Positions 32,232-39,542 of a stretch of 41,248 bases of DNA are shown here, piece after piece. The position numbers and the translations under genes are program-made. The notes beneath the pieces were generated by a model. That model was not told where the DNA came from, did not search any database, and worked only from the letters and a program-made list of their open reading frames with translations. The stretch comes from Snuella sedimenti (GTDB lineage: Bacteria > Bacteroidota > Bacteroidia > Flavobacteriales > Flavobacteriaceae), in NCBI RefSeq assembly GCF_016428595.1, contig NZ_JAELVQ010000030.1, forward strand, positions 1 through 41,248, read 5' to 3'. Every line of letters begins with the position of its first letter. The stretch's first letter is position 1.

Positions 32232-34418
32232 ATGTCAACATTAAGATTTCATGCTATAAAAGGATCTTTGGATTCAAAGCCTGTTGCCGTAGAGGAGAAG
32301 GTACGGCGTTCTGAATTATTTGGAGAAAATGTATTTAACGAAAATACCATGCGTCAGTATTTAACAAAGGATGCTTTTGTGGGGGTGATAAACGCTATAA
32401 AGTATGGTAAAAAGATAGATAGGAATATCGCAGATCAAGTTGCGTCTTCAATGAAGGATTGGGCTTTGTCTAAGGGAGTGACGCATTATACGCATTGGTT
32501 TCAGCCTTTAACAGGGGCCACGGCAGAAAAGCATGATGCTTTTTTTGAAACCACTGGAGATGGAATGGCTATTGAGAAGTTTGGGGGCAGTCAGTTGGTA
32601 CAACAGGAGCCAGATGCGTCCAGTTTTCCGAGTGGGGGTATTAGAAATACTTTTGAAGCTAGAGGTTATACTGCTTGGGATCCAACATCACCTGCATTTA
32701 TTTACGGTACTACCTTGTGTATACCTACTATTTTTGTTGCGTATACGGGCGAAGCTTTGGATTATAAGACACCATTGCTAAGGGCGCTTCATGCTGTTGA
32801 TGATGCTGCTACAGCTGTGTGTCGCTATTTTGATAAGAATGTAAAAAAAGTATCATCATCTTTAGGCTGGGAGCAGGAGTACTTTTTAATAGATAAAAGA
32901 CTGGCAGCAAGTCGTCCAGACATTACGCTAACGGGACGAACGCTTTTGGGGCATTCGCCAGCAAAAGGGCAGCAGTTGGACGACCATTACTTTGGATCCA
33001 TTCCAACAAGGGCGTTGAATTTTATGCGCGAGTTAGAGAACGAATGCATGCTTTTAGGGATTCCTGTAAAAACACGCCATAATGAGGTGGCGCCCAATCA
33101 GTTTGAATTGGCACCTATTTTTGAAGAAGCTAATTTAGCGGTAGATCATAACTCCTTATTAATGGATGTTATGGGGCGTATTGCTTCGCGACATAACTTT
33201 AAAGTTTTGATGCATGAAAAACCTTTTGCGGGAATTAATGGTTCTGGAAAGCATAATAACTGGTCCCTTTCAACCGATACGGGGGTTAATTTGTTAGCTC
33301 CGGGAAAAACCCCAATGAGTAACTTGCAATTTTTAACCTTCTTTATAAATACGATTAAGGCGGTTCATAAGCATGAAGCATTGTTGCGTGCGGCTATTGC
33401 ATCAGCTAGTAACGATCATAGGTTAGGAGCAAACGAAGCGCCACCTGCAATTATTTCTGTGTTTATAGGGGAGCAGCTTACTAAAGTGTTGGAAGAACTA
33501 GAAGGCGTAACAAAAGGGAAACTGTCGCCACAAGAAAAGACGGAGCTTAAGCTGAATGTTGTGGGGAAAATCCCAGATGTTTTATTGGATAATACAGATA
33601 GGAACAGAACGTCACCTTTTGCGTTTACCGGGAATAAGTTCGAGTTTAGAGCAGTTGGGTCTACAGCAAATTGTGGTAATCCAATGACGGTTTTAAACAC
33701 CATTGTAGCTAAACAATTAAAAGACTTTAAAGTAGAAGTGGATGCCTTAATTGATAAAAAAGACTTAAAAAAGGATGAAGCAATTTTTAATGTATTACGT
33801 GAGTACATAAAATCATCTAGGGATATTTTATTTGAAGGTAATGGTTATGGAAAAGAATGGGAAGACGAAGCTAAAAGGCGTGGTTTAAGTAATAACAAAA
33901 CAACCCCAGAAGCTTTAAAGGCACGTGTTTCGGAACAATCAATTGCACTGTTTGAAGAGATGGAAGTTATGAGTCGTAAAGAGACCGAGGCACGTTATGA
34001 GATTGAAATAGAGGCTTATATCATGCACATTCAAATTGAAGGTCGTGTGCTAGGAGATATTGCAAGAAACCACATTGTGCCTACGGCTGTGAAGTATCAA
34101 AATATTCTTATAGAGAACGTAAAAGGCCTAAAGGAGATTTTTGATAAAAAGTATGAAGCCGTGTCAAAGGAGCAGTTAAGCTTAATCGAAGATATCTCCA
34201 GTCATATTGAAGGCATAAATGCAAATGTTACTAAAATGATTAACGAACGCAAAAAGGCCAATAATATAGAGGATATTGAAAAGAAAGCTTATGCTTACTG
34301 CTTTAATGTGAAGCCTTTATTCGATGATATTCGTTATCACTGTGACAAGCTAGAGTTGTTAATTGACGACGAGATTTGGCCTTTAACAAAGTATAGGGAG
34401 TTATTGTTTACAAGATAA
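32232..34418 (+). CDS. glnN: Glutamine synthetase type III (GlnN)
   Basis: 728 residues, the characteristic long GSIII length. The N-terminal segment has H-Y-T-H-W-F-Q-P-L-T-G and A-E-K-H-D-A-F; the metal site has G-W-E-Q-E-Y-F; the ATP/glutamate signature is F-A-G-I-N-G-S-G-K-H-N-N-W-S; and R-N-R-T-S-P-F-A-F-T-G-N-K-F-E-F-R is typical of GSIII. GSIII enzymes are dodecamers common in Bacteroidota and cyanobacteria, often induced by nitrogen limitation. Divergent from GSII, so the 272-bp spacer may let the cell choose between the two enzymes. A strong terminator follows at 34437. Confidence 0.95.
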   Translation: MSTLRFHAIKGSLDSKPVAVEEKVRRSELFGENVFNENTMRQYLTKDAFVGVINAIKYGKKIDRNIADQVASSMKDWALSKGVTHYTHWFQPLTGATAEKHDAFFETTGDGMAIEKFGGSQLVQQEPDASSFPSGGIRNTFEARGYTAWDPTSPAFIYGTTLCIPTIFVAYTGEALDYKTPLLRALHAVDDAATAVCRYFDKNVKKVSSSLGWEQEYFLIDKRLAASRPDITLTGRTLLGHSPAKGQQLDDHYFGSIPTRALNFMRELENECMLLGIPVKTRHNEVAPNQFELAPIFEEANLAVDHNSLLMDVMGRIASRHNFKVLMHEKPFAGINGSGKHNNWSLSTDTGVNLLAPGKTPMSNLQFLTFFINTIKAVHKHEALLRAAIASASNDHRLGANEAPPAIISVFIGEQLTKVLEELEGVTKGKLSPQEKTELKLNVVGKIPDVLLDNTDRNRTSPFAFTGNKFEFRAVGSTANCGNPMTVLNTIVAKQLKDFKVEVDALIDKKDLKKDEAIFNVLREYIKSSRDILFEGNGYGKEWEDEAKRRGLSNNKTTPEALKARVSEQSIALFEEMEVMSRKETEARYEIEIEAYIMHIQIEGRVLGDIARNHIVPTAVKYQNILIENVKGLKEIFDKKYEAVSKEQLSLIEDISSHIEGINANVTKMINERKKANNIEDIEKKAYAYCFNVKPLFDDIRYHCDKLELLIDDEIWPLTKYRELLFTR

Positions 34419-34436
34419 CTTATGGCAACTATAGAG

Positions 34437-34472
34437 AAAAAATCCTAATCAGCTAGATTAGGATTTTTTTTT
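34437..34472 (+). terminator. Rho-independent terminator of the GSIII gene
   Basis: AAAAAATCCTAATC pairs with GATTAGGATTTTTTTT around AGCTA, followed by a T-run. Stretch 34473-34785 up to the curlin ATG is AT-rich leader/promoter DNA with no gene and no clear TAnnTTTG box. Confidence 0.9.
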
Positions 34473-34785
34473 GCCAGTTAAATAGTGTTTTTCTGCATTT
34501 GGTCTTAAAAAATATAAAAGCAGTAGGGTATTTTATTGGATGGTTGTTTCTATCATAACAAACAAGTAACCTCAAAAAATATATTTAATGATCCATCGTG
34601 AATTTTATGAAAGAGTGTCAAAATTTATTTTATTTTTTTCGTGGTTGTATTTAAGCCTAATTAAAAAAACAACTCTCGGTTTTTAATTATATGCAGCCAT
34701 TAATACTTTATGTTGTTTGCTATTTATCCCCAGTATTTTATTGAACTAAAATATTAACCTATTAATTAATCCAAATTTTTAAAAC

Positions 34786-35979
34786 ATGAAAAATTATTTT
34801 TTTAGTACAACCTTAATGTTATGTGGAGCATTTACATTTGCTCAAAGTAATGCCAGTGATGTGGACCAAACAGGAACGGCAAACCTGTCTTTAGTTAGTC
34901 AAGTAGGCTATATGAATGAGTCTAAAGTAGATCAAGACGGCAAAAACAATGTGGATGGAGGTCATTATAATGCGGCTTTTGTAGACCAAATTGGCAAAAA
35001 GAACACTGCAGATATTAAGCAAGCGGGTGATGATAATGACAGTTACGTTACGCAAAGAGGTAGATACAATAGTGCTACTGTTGATGTAGGTGTTGGTTAT
35101 GCCGAAGGAAATTTAACGACTACTTATCAAAGAGGTAAAGGAAATATTTCTTGGCAAAAACAACGATTCGATAACAATGAAGCGCATGTGGATCAAAAAG
35201 GAAGAAATAACGAAGCAAGACAAGATCAAAACAGTGGACCAAACCACTCTGATGGTAATCTTGCCATAGCTAGCCAAGAAGGAAGAGGAAATTATGCCGA
35301 TCAATACCAAAAAGGTAGTAATAACTATGCTTATGTAGATCAGCTAGGGAAAAGAAATGAAGGTTTCCAAAATCAGAACGGAGATGGTAACAGCGCAGAG
35401 TTGGTTCAGGATGGTGAATTTAACTATTCTACACAAGACCAAGATGGTGATGAAAATAAAGCTTTTGTAGAGCAGGATGGTTTCTCAAATTATGCAGAGC
35501 AAGATCAAGACGGTAATAAGAATAAAGCAAAAGTAGACCAAGATGGTTCTTTTAATATTGCTAAGCAAGACCAAGACGGTGATAGAAACAGAGTGAAAGC
35601 TGTTCAAGTTGGGGCAGATAACTATGCTAATCAAAACCAATATGGTAACAAAAATAAAGCTTTAGTAGATCAAATGTATTTTGGCAATAGAGCCTATCAA
35701 TATCAATATGGTAACAAGAATGAAGCTAAAGCTTATCAAGTTGGAGATACTAACGTTGCTTTACAAGCACAGTTTGGTGAAGAAAACGTAAGTTTAATTG
35801 ATCAGGATGGAGGATATAACTTAGGTGTAACGCTTCAGTCTGGGTACGGTAATGATTCTACTATTTTACAAAGTGGTGGATTAAACTTAGCAGGATCTGC
35901 TCAATTTGGAACTATGCACGTTAGTACAATAACTCAAACAGGTGTTGGAAACGTAGCAGGAACTTTACAAACTAACTAA
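34786..35979 (+). CDS. Major curlin-like amyloid subunit (CsgA-like)
   Basis: 397 residues with a Sec signal peptide (first 20, F-T-F-A-Q). The whole mature protein is made of curlin-type repeats Q-x-G-x-x-N. From Asn158 to Asn389 an Asn recurs every 11 residues (158, 169, 180 ... 389) with one exception (His378), giving about 21 uninterrupted beta-strand units. The N-terminal third is less regular, with inserts near 56-60, 100-108 and 149-157. Alternate units at 196, 218, 240 and 262 carry (D/N)-Q-(D/N)-G-(D/N)-x-N, resembling an acidic metal-binding loop. It is far longer than E. coli CsgA (151 residues). It should be secreted by CsgG and polymerise into extracellular amyloid. First gene of the curli operon; a terminator-like hairpin follows. 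Confidence 0.9.
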   Translation: MKNYFFSTTLMLCGAFTFAQSNASDVDQTGTANLSLVSQVGYMNESKVDQDGKNNVDGGHYNAAFVDQIGKKNTADIKQAGDDNDSYVTQRGRYNSATVDVGVGYAEGNLTTTYQRGKGNISWQKQRFDNNEAHVDQKGRNNEARQDQNSGPNHSDGNLAIASQEGRGNYADQYQKGSNNYAYVDQLGKRNEGFQNQNGDGNSAELVQDGEFNYSTQDQDGDENKAFVEQDGFSNYAEQDQDGNKNKAKVDQDGSFNIAKQDQDGDRNRVKAVQVGADNYANQNQYGNKNKALVDQMYFGNRAYQYQYGNKNEAKAYQVGDTNVALQAQFGEENVSLIDQDGGYNLGVTLQSGYGNDSTILQSGGLNLAGSAQFGTMHVSTITQTGVGNVAGTLQTN

Positions 35980-36014
35980 AATACCCCTTTTTTAGTTCAA
36001 TAAAATAATAAATG

Positions 36015-36043
36015 AAAAGGAGGTGTTTCTCAAACCTCCTTTT
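36015..36043 (+). terminator. Hairpin between csgA-like and csgB-like genes (partial terminator)
   Basis: AAAAGGAGGT (36015-36024) pairs with ACCTCCTTTT (36034-36043), followed by CTTACTTTGTTTTT. Placed right after the major subunit gene, it could reduce read-through to the minor subunit and secretion genes. Confidence 0.7.
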
Positions 36044-36088
36044 CTTACTTTGTTTTTAGAAAAACACACCCCTTTTTTATCAGTCCCA

Positions 36089-36619
36089 ATGAAAATATAT
36101 CCAGCCCTAATAATAGCCCTACTTTTTATATGTCTTGCAACAAGTTCGGTATTTTCTCAAGAGTTGTCAGATGGTTACAGTGCTAATAACGAATTGTCTA
36201 TTTTTAGTTACAAAAGCCAAGTGTCTGGTTTTTTGTTACAGCAACAATCGGTAAAGTTAAAGCATCAGGAAAAAATGGCGACTAGAAGTGAGATTACGTT
36301 GCAACAAATAGGGAATTATAATGCGATACATCTATCTTCAACCCATGTAAATGCAGATATAAAATATTATCAAGTAGGCGATTTTAATAATATAGAAAAC
36401 GTTAATGCTATAGGTGATATTTCAGAAGAAGTCATTCAAGAAGGTAATAATAATGCTGTTTATAGTTATACCTATGGAAATGTGTTGAATGATAATTTTA
36501 AACTGTCGCAAAAGGGAGATGATTTACTTCTGGAAAGGTTTGGAGTTAATTCGTTATCAAACAACATTAAAATCAAAATGCAAGGAACAGCTAAAACATT
36601 AGTTATAAGAAGTTTTTAA
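36089..36619 (+). CDS. Minor curlin-like protein (CsgB-like nucleator)
   Basis: 176 residues from ATG 36089. An upstream in-frame ATG (36023) is rejected because it lies inside the terminator hairpin, whereas M-K-I-Y-P-A-L-I-I-A-L-L starts a normal signal peptide (ending F-S-Q). Sparse curlin-like units follow: L-Q-Q-I-G-N-Y-N-A, Y-Q-V-G-D-F-N-N, I-Q-E-G-N-N-N-A and L-S-Q-K-G-D-D. The low repeat density and position between csgA and csgE fit a CsgB-type nucleator (inference). It ends 12 bp before the CsgE gene. Confidence 0.75.
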   Translation: MKIYPALIIALLFICLATSSVFSQELSDGYSANNELSIFSYKSQVSGFLLQQQSVKLKHQEKMATRSEITLQQIGNYNAIHLSSTHVNADIKYYQVGDFNNIENVNAIGDISEEVIQEGNNNAVYSYTYGNVLNDNFKLSQKGDDLLLERFGVNSLSNNIKIKMQGTAKTLVIRSF

Positions 36620-36631
36620 TTTTTTTAAAGC

Positions 36632-37363
36632 ATGTACAGCAAACATCTAATAATGCTATTTTTTTGCGCTTTGTGCGTTAAGTTGGGTTTTGCCCAAGTA
36701 ACAAACAAAGAAATTGTAGCAAAAATAAAGTTTGAGAATGTAGATGACTTTATAAACATAAAAGGAACAGCTACCAATACTTTAGATGTTATTAAGAGTT
36801 TAAGGTATATAATGCATGTTATAAAAACTAATAAAAAAACTTCAAACATATCAAAATCGACTCAAGAAGGACGCTTTACGTTGTTGGCAAGTGAAAGTAA
36901 AGAATTATCAAGTGCAACAATTAACCAGAATGAAAAAGACAAGGTAACAATCATTCTATTGATTTATGACGATGAAGATGTGCTTTTGGGAAAAGACAGG
37001 CTTGTTCTGTTAAATAACGACTCACCACCTACTAAGGTACAAATGCCAAATGACGGTATTGAAATCCTTGGTATAGTCACAGAGGACACAAAAACGAAAG
37101 CGGGAAGGGATTTTTACGAGTTCTTTTATTCCATGTATAATTTGAATCAAATAAAGGGAAGTAAGATTGTGAACATTTCTGAAAGATTAAGTTTAGGAAG
37201 AAATACCATAATACAAATAAGCATTGATAATTCTGTGGTAGATGAGTTTTTCGTTAAACCAAATCAGGAGTATTTGGAGCAAAAGGCAAAATTGTCAATA
37301 CGAAAAGTATTTAAATACTTTCAAGACATAAAAAAACAAAAAAAATACATTACGCAATATTAA
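36632..37363 (+). CDS. csgE: CsgE curli assembly protein with an extra N-terminal domain (CsgH-like?)
   Basis: 243 residues with a Sec signal peptide (G-F-A-Q, about 22). The C-terminal part (about 143-236) matches CsgE: G-I-V-T-E-D-T-K-T-K-A-G-R-D-F-Y-E-F-F-Y and R-N-T-I-I-Q-I-S-I-D-N. CsgE caps the CsgG pore and delivers subunits. The first ~110 mature residues are absent from E. coli CsgE (129 residues in total). Their beta-rich pattern (S-L-R-Y-I-M-H-V-I-K, then Q-E-G-R-F-T-L-L-A, then V-T-I-I-L-L-I-Y-D) resembles CsgH, the periplasmic curlin chaperone of Alphaproteobacteria, by eye only. The fusion would combine anti-aggregation and gating in one protein. Confidence 0.85.
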   Translation: MYSKHLIMLFFCALCVKLGFAQVTNKEIVAKIKFENVDDFINIKGTATNTLDVIKSLRYIMHVIKTNKKTSNISKSTQEGRFTLLASESKELSSATINQNEKDKVTIILLIYDDEDVLLGKDRLVLLNNDSPPTKVQMPNDGIEILGIVTEDTKTKAGRDFYEFFYSMYNLNQIKGSKIVNISERLSLGRNTIIQISIDNSVVDEFFVKPNQEYLEQKAKLSIRKVFKYFQDIKKQKKYITQY

Positions 37364-37384
37364 AAAAGTAAAGAATAAATTGTG

Positions 37385-37473
37385 AAACATCCATTAATAA
37401 TAACCAATCACATCACAAAAAAGATCGTTAAGGATGTTTAGCTTATTAGATGCCCTTCAGCTTGCTTAGGGCA
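37385..37473 (+). promoter_or_regulatory. Structured leader before csgF
   Basis: AAACATCC (37385-37392) is complementary to GGATGTTT (37432-37439), and TGCCCT (37451-37456) to AGGGCA (37468-37473). The second hairpin has no T-run. Unlike the A and B repeats, neither stem masks the csgF ATG. Confidence 0.4.
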
Positions 37474-37505
37474 TAGCGAACAATTTAAAAAAAATAATAT
37501 AACAT

Positions 37506-37913
37506 ATGAGAAAACTAGCGATACTAATGCCTTTCTTATTTTTTATTATAGGGGTTTCCTATGGTCAAGATTTGGTATATAAGCCTAAAAATCCAGCGTT
37601 TGGAGGAGATACGTTTAACTATAACTGGCTGTTAAGTTCTGCGCAGTCTCAGAATTCATTCAAGGATCCCAATCAAGTTGATATTGGTCAAAAGTCGGAG
37701 TTGGAAAGATTTAAGGAGAATTTAAACAACCAAATACTGAGTCAAATATCGCGAACTCTTTTTTCGGATCAATTTGGCGAAAGTGGCCTAGCAGAAGGAA
37801 CTTATTCTTTTGGTTCTTTAGTGGTCGAAATCTTTCCGTCTAATGAAGGGCTAGTTGTAGACATTCTCGATACAGGTACTGGTGAGCAAACCCAAATAAT
37901 TGTTCCAAATTAA
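37506..37913 (+). CDS. csgF: CsgF curli assembly protein
   Basis: 135 residues, standard length. Signal peptide ends V-S-Y-G-Q. The mature N-terminus D-L-V-Y-K-P-K-N-P-A-F-G-G is the CsgF segment that inserts into the CsgG channel, followed by N-W-L-L-S-S-A-Q-S-Q-N. It couples secretion to surface nucleation. Located between csgE and csgG. Confidence 0.92.
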   Translation: MRKLAILMPFLFFIIGVSYGQDLVYKPKNPAFGGDTFNYNWLLSSAQSQNSFKDPNQVDIGQKSELERFKENLNNQILSQISRTLFSDQFGESGLAEGTYSFGSLVVEIFPSNEGLVVDILDTGTGEQTQIIVPN

Positions 37914-37939
37914 ACAGTTGTTACCATTGCAAATAGACT

Positions 37940-38062
37940 ATGGAATAAACCATAACAATTGGGGTGCTGATACAAAAATAAAGATTCATGAACTTCTTAA
38001 TAATATTGGATTAAATGTGGATAATTACATCTCACCAATACTAAACAATAAATTTTAAACCG
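37940..38062 (+). repeat. Family-B leader repeat, copy B4 (diverged, abuts the csgG start)
   Basis: Shares ACCATAACAA, ATAATTACATCT and AAACAATAAATTTTAAAC plus GATGAA with B1. CATC (38028-38031) can pair with GATG (38062-38065) containing the csgG ATG, though the stem is shorter than in B1-B3. The repeat ends exactly at the start codon. Confidence 0.5.
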
Positions 38063-39523
38063 ATGAAGAACATGCTGTTCGTGTCATTATTATTAATGAT
38101 TACAGTTTTTAGTTGTGGAACATATTTTAATCAACCCTTTGATATACAAGAGGCCAGGTTAGGAGAGTCTACAGAGGCTAATGGAGCCTTAACAAGCTTG
38201 CCGCTACCCGTTGAGCCAGTTGTGGTTGGTGTTTATAAATTTAGGGATCAAACAGGGCAATATAAGCCAACAGAAAATGGGAGTACGTTTAGTACAGCTA
38301 TCTCACAAGGAACAACGTCTATTTTGCTCAAAGCTTTAGAAGATTCAAAATGGTTTGTTCCAATTGAGCGTGAAAACTTGAGCAATTTGTTAAATGAGCG
38401 TAATATTATAAGATCTACGCGAAAAGAATATGCAAACGGAGACGATTTGGCTTCTCAAAAGCTGCCACCTTTGCTGTATGCAGGTATAATATTGGAAGGA
38501 GGCGTTATTTCCTATGATTCAAATATTATAACTGGGGGTTTGGGAGCACGTTATTTTGGAGCCGGAGGTTCAACGCAATACAGGCAAGATAGAATTTCTG
38601 TTTATTTAAGGGCAATATCGACTTCAAGCGGGAAAATATTAAAGACAGTTTATGTATCCAAAACCATTCTTTCCCAGTCTGTGGATGCTAGTCTTTTTAG
38701 GTATGTGAAATTCCAAAGGCTTTTAGAAGCAGAAACTGGCCTTACCAGAAATGAACCCGTTCATTTAGCAGTTACAGAGGCAATTGAAAAATCAGTGGAA
38801 GCTTTAATTATCGAAGGTGTTAAAGACAGGCTTTGGGAGCCACAAGGAGAAGAAGAAGAAATATCTACATTGGTTAAACAGTATGATTTAGAAAAAGAAA
38901 ACGCAGGGTTAACTAAATTGTATGATAGATTATATAAAGAAAAGAGAAGTAAAAATGCTTTTGAGCTAGCTGTTGGAGCTTCTTTTATGAATGGGGATTT
39001 TCCAAATCCGCAACCAGAGTTTATGGGTAAGGCTGGATATAAAAGATACTTTAGTCCGTACTTTAATATTGGCGCCAGTTATTCAAAATTTAATTTAGAA
39101 AATAAAGGATTGTTTAATGAAGGGTTCATGTCTTTTGATGTGAATGCCGAATGCAACATATTGCCCTTTGATGATATGACGCCATTTGTTTATGGTGGTT
39201 TTGGGGTTAATGCGGCTAATTATTTCACAAGTGTAGACCCAAAGCTTCAGTGTGGTTTAGGAATTGAATATTTAGTCTCTAAAAATGTAGGGGTCAAGGT
39301 GTTTGGGGAGCAAAATATGGTTTTTAGCGATAATGTTGATGGTATTATAAACGGTAAAAGAGATGATTTTTATTATAGATTTGGTGTTGGGGTTAATATT
39401 TATCTACACAGACATAATTCGCAACGTGTAAAAGCCAGGCAAAAACTAAGAGAAGAAAAGAAAAACCTTAAGGCTAAGCATAAAATTGAAGTCAAAGCTA
39501 TAAGAGATGAAAATAAAGTCTAA
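38063..39523 (+). CDS. csgG: CsgG curli secretion channel with an added C-terminal outer-membrane barrel domain
   Basis: 486 residues; E. coli CsgG has 277. Lipobox T-V-F-S-C (Cys18). The CsgG part (about 19-270) contains V-V-V-G-V-Y-K-F-R-D-Q-T-G-Q-Y-K, F-V-P-I-E-R-E-N-L-S-N-L-L-N-E-R and P-P-L-L-Y-A-G-I-I-L-E-G-G-V-I-S-Y. A linker with charged heptads (270-293) leads to a second domain (about 294-452) with alternating strands typical of a small 8-stranded outer-membrane barrel, then a basic helical tail (about 455-486). It forms the nonameric export pore. The extra barrel may anchor or decorate the pore; similar long CsgG proteins occur in Bacteroidota as far as I recall. The next gene starts close to its end. 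Confidence 0.9.
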   Translation: MKNMLFVSLLLMITVFSCGTYFNQPFDIQEARLGESTEANGALTSLPLPVEPVVVGVYKFRDQTGQYKPTENGSTFSTAISQGTTSILLKALEDSKWFVPIERENLSNLLNERNIIRSTRKEYANGDDLASQKLPPLLYAGIILEGGVISYDSNIITGGLGARYFGAGGSTQYRQDRISVYLRAISTSSGKILKTVYVSKTILSQSVDASLFRYVKFQRLLEAETGLTRNEPVHLAVTEAIEKSVEALIIEGVKDRLWEPQGEEEEISTLVKQYDLEKENAGLTKLYDRLYKEKRSKNAFELAVGASFMNGDFPNPQPEFMGKAGYKRYFSPYFNIGASYSKFNLENKGLFNEGFMSFDVNAECNILPFDDMTPFVYGGFGVNAANYFTSVDPKLQCGLGIEYLVSKNVGVKVFGEQNMVFSDNVDGIINGKRDDFYYRFGVGVNIYLHRHNSQRVKARQKLREEKKNLKAKHKIEVKAIRDENKV

Positions 39524-39542
39524 TAATAAGTTCATAGGTATA

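Noticed and set aside
34900-35950. Periodic ~33/66-bp repetition reminiscent of a CRISPR array or satellite
   Set aside because: The repetition is in the reading frame of a secreted curlin-like protein (11-residue units); there are no spacers of constant length between identical repeats.
36023-36088. Upstream in-frame start for the CsgB-like gene
   Set aside because: This stretch contains the terminator hairpin at 36015-36043 and encodes no signal peptide; ATG 36089 gives a normal one.
39507-39542. Upstream in-frame start for the propeller lipoprotein, overlapping csgG by 17 bp
   Set aside because: The lipoprotein signal peptide begins at ATG 39543; the extra 12 residues are charged and unneeded.
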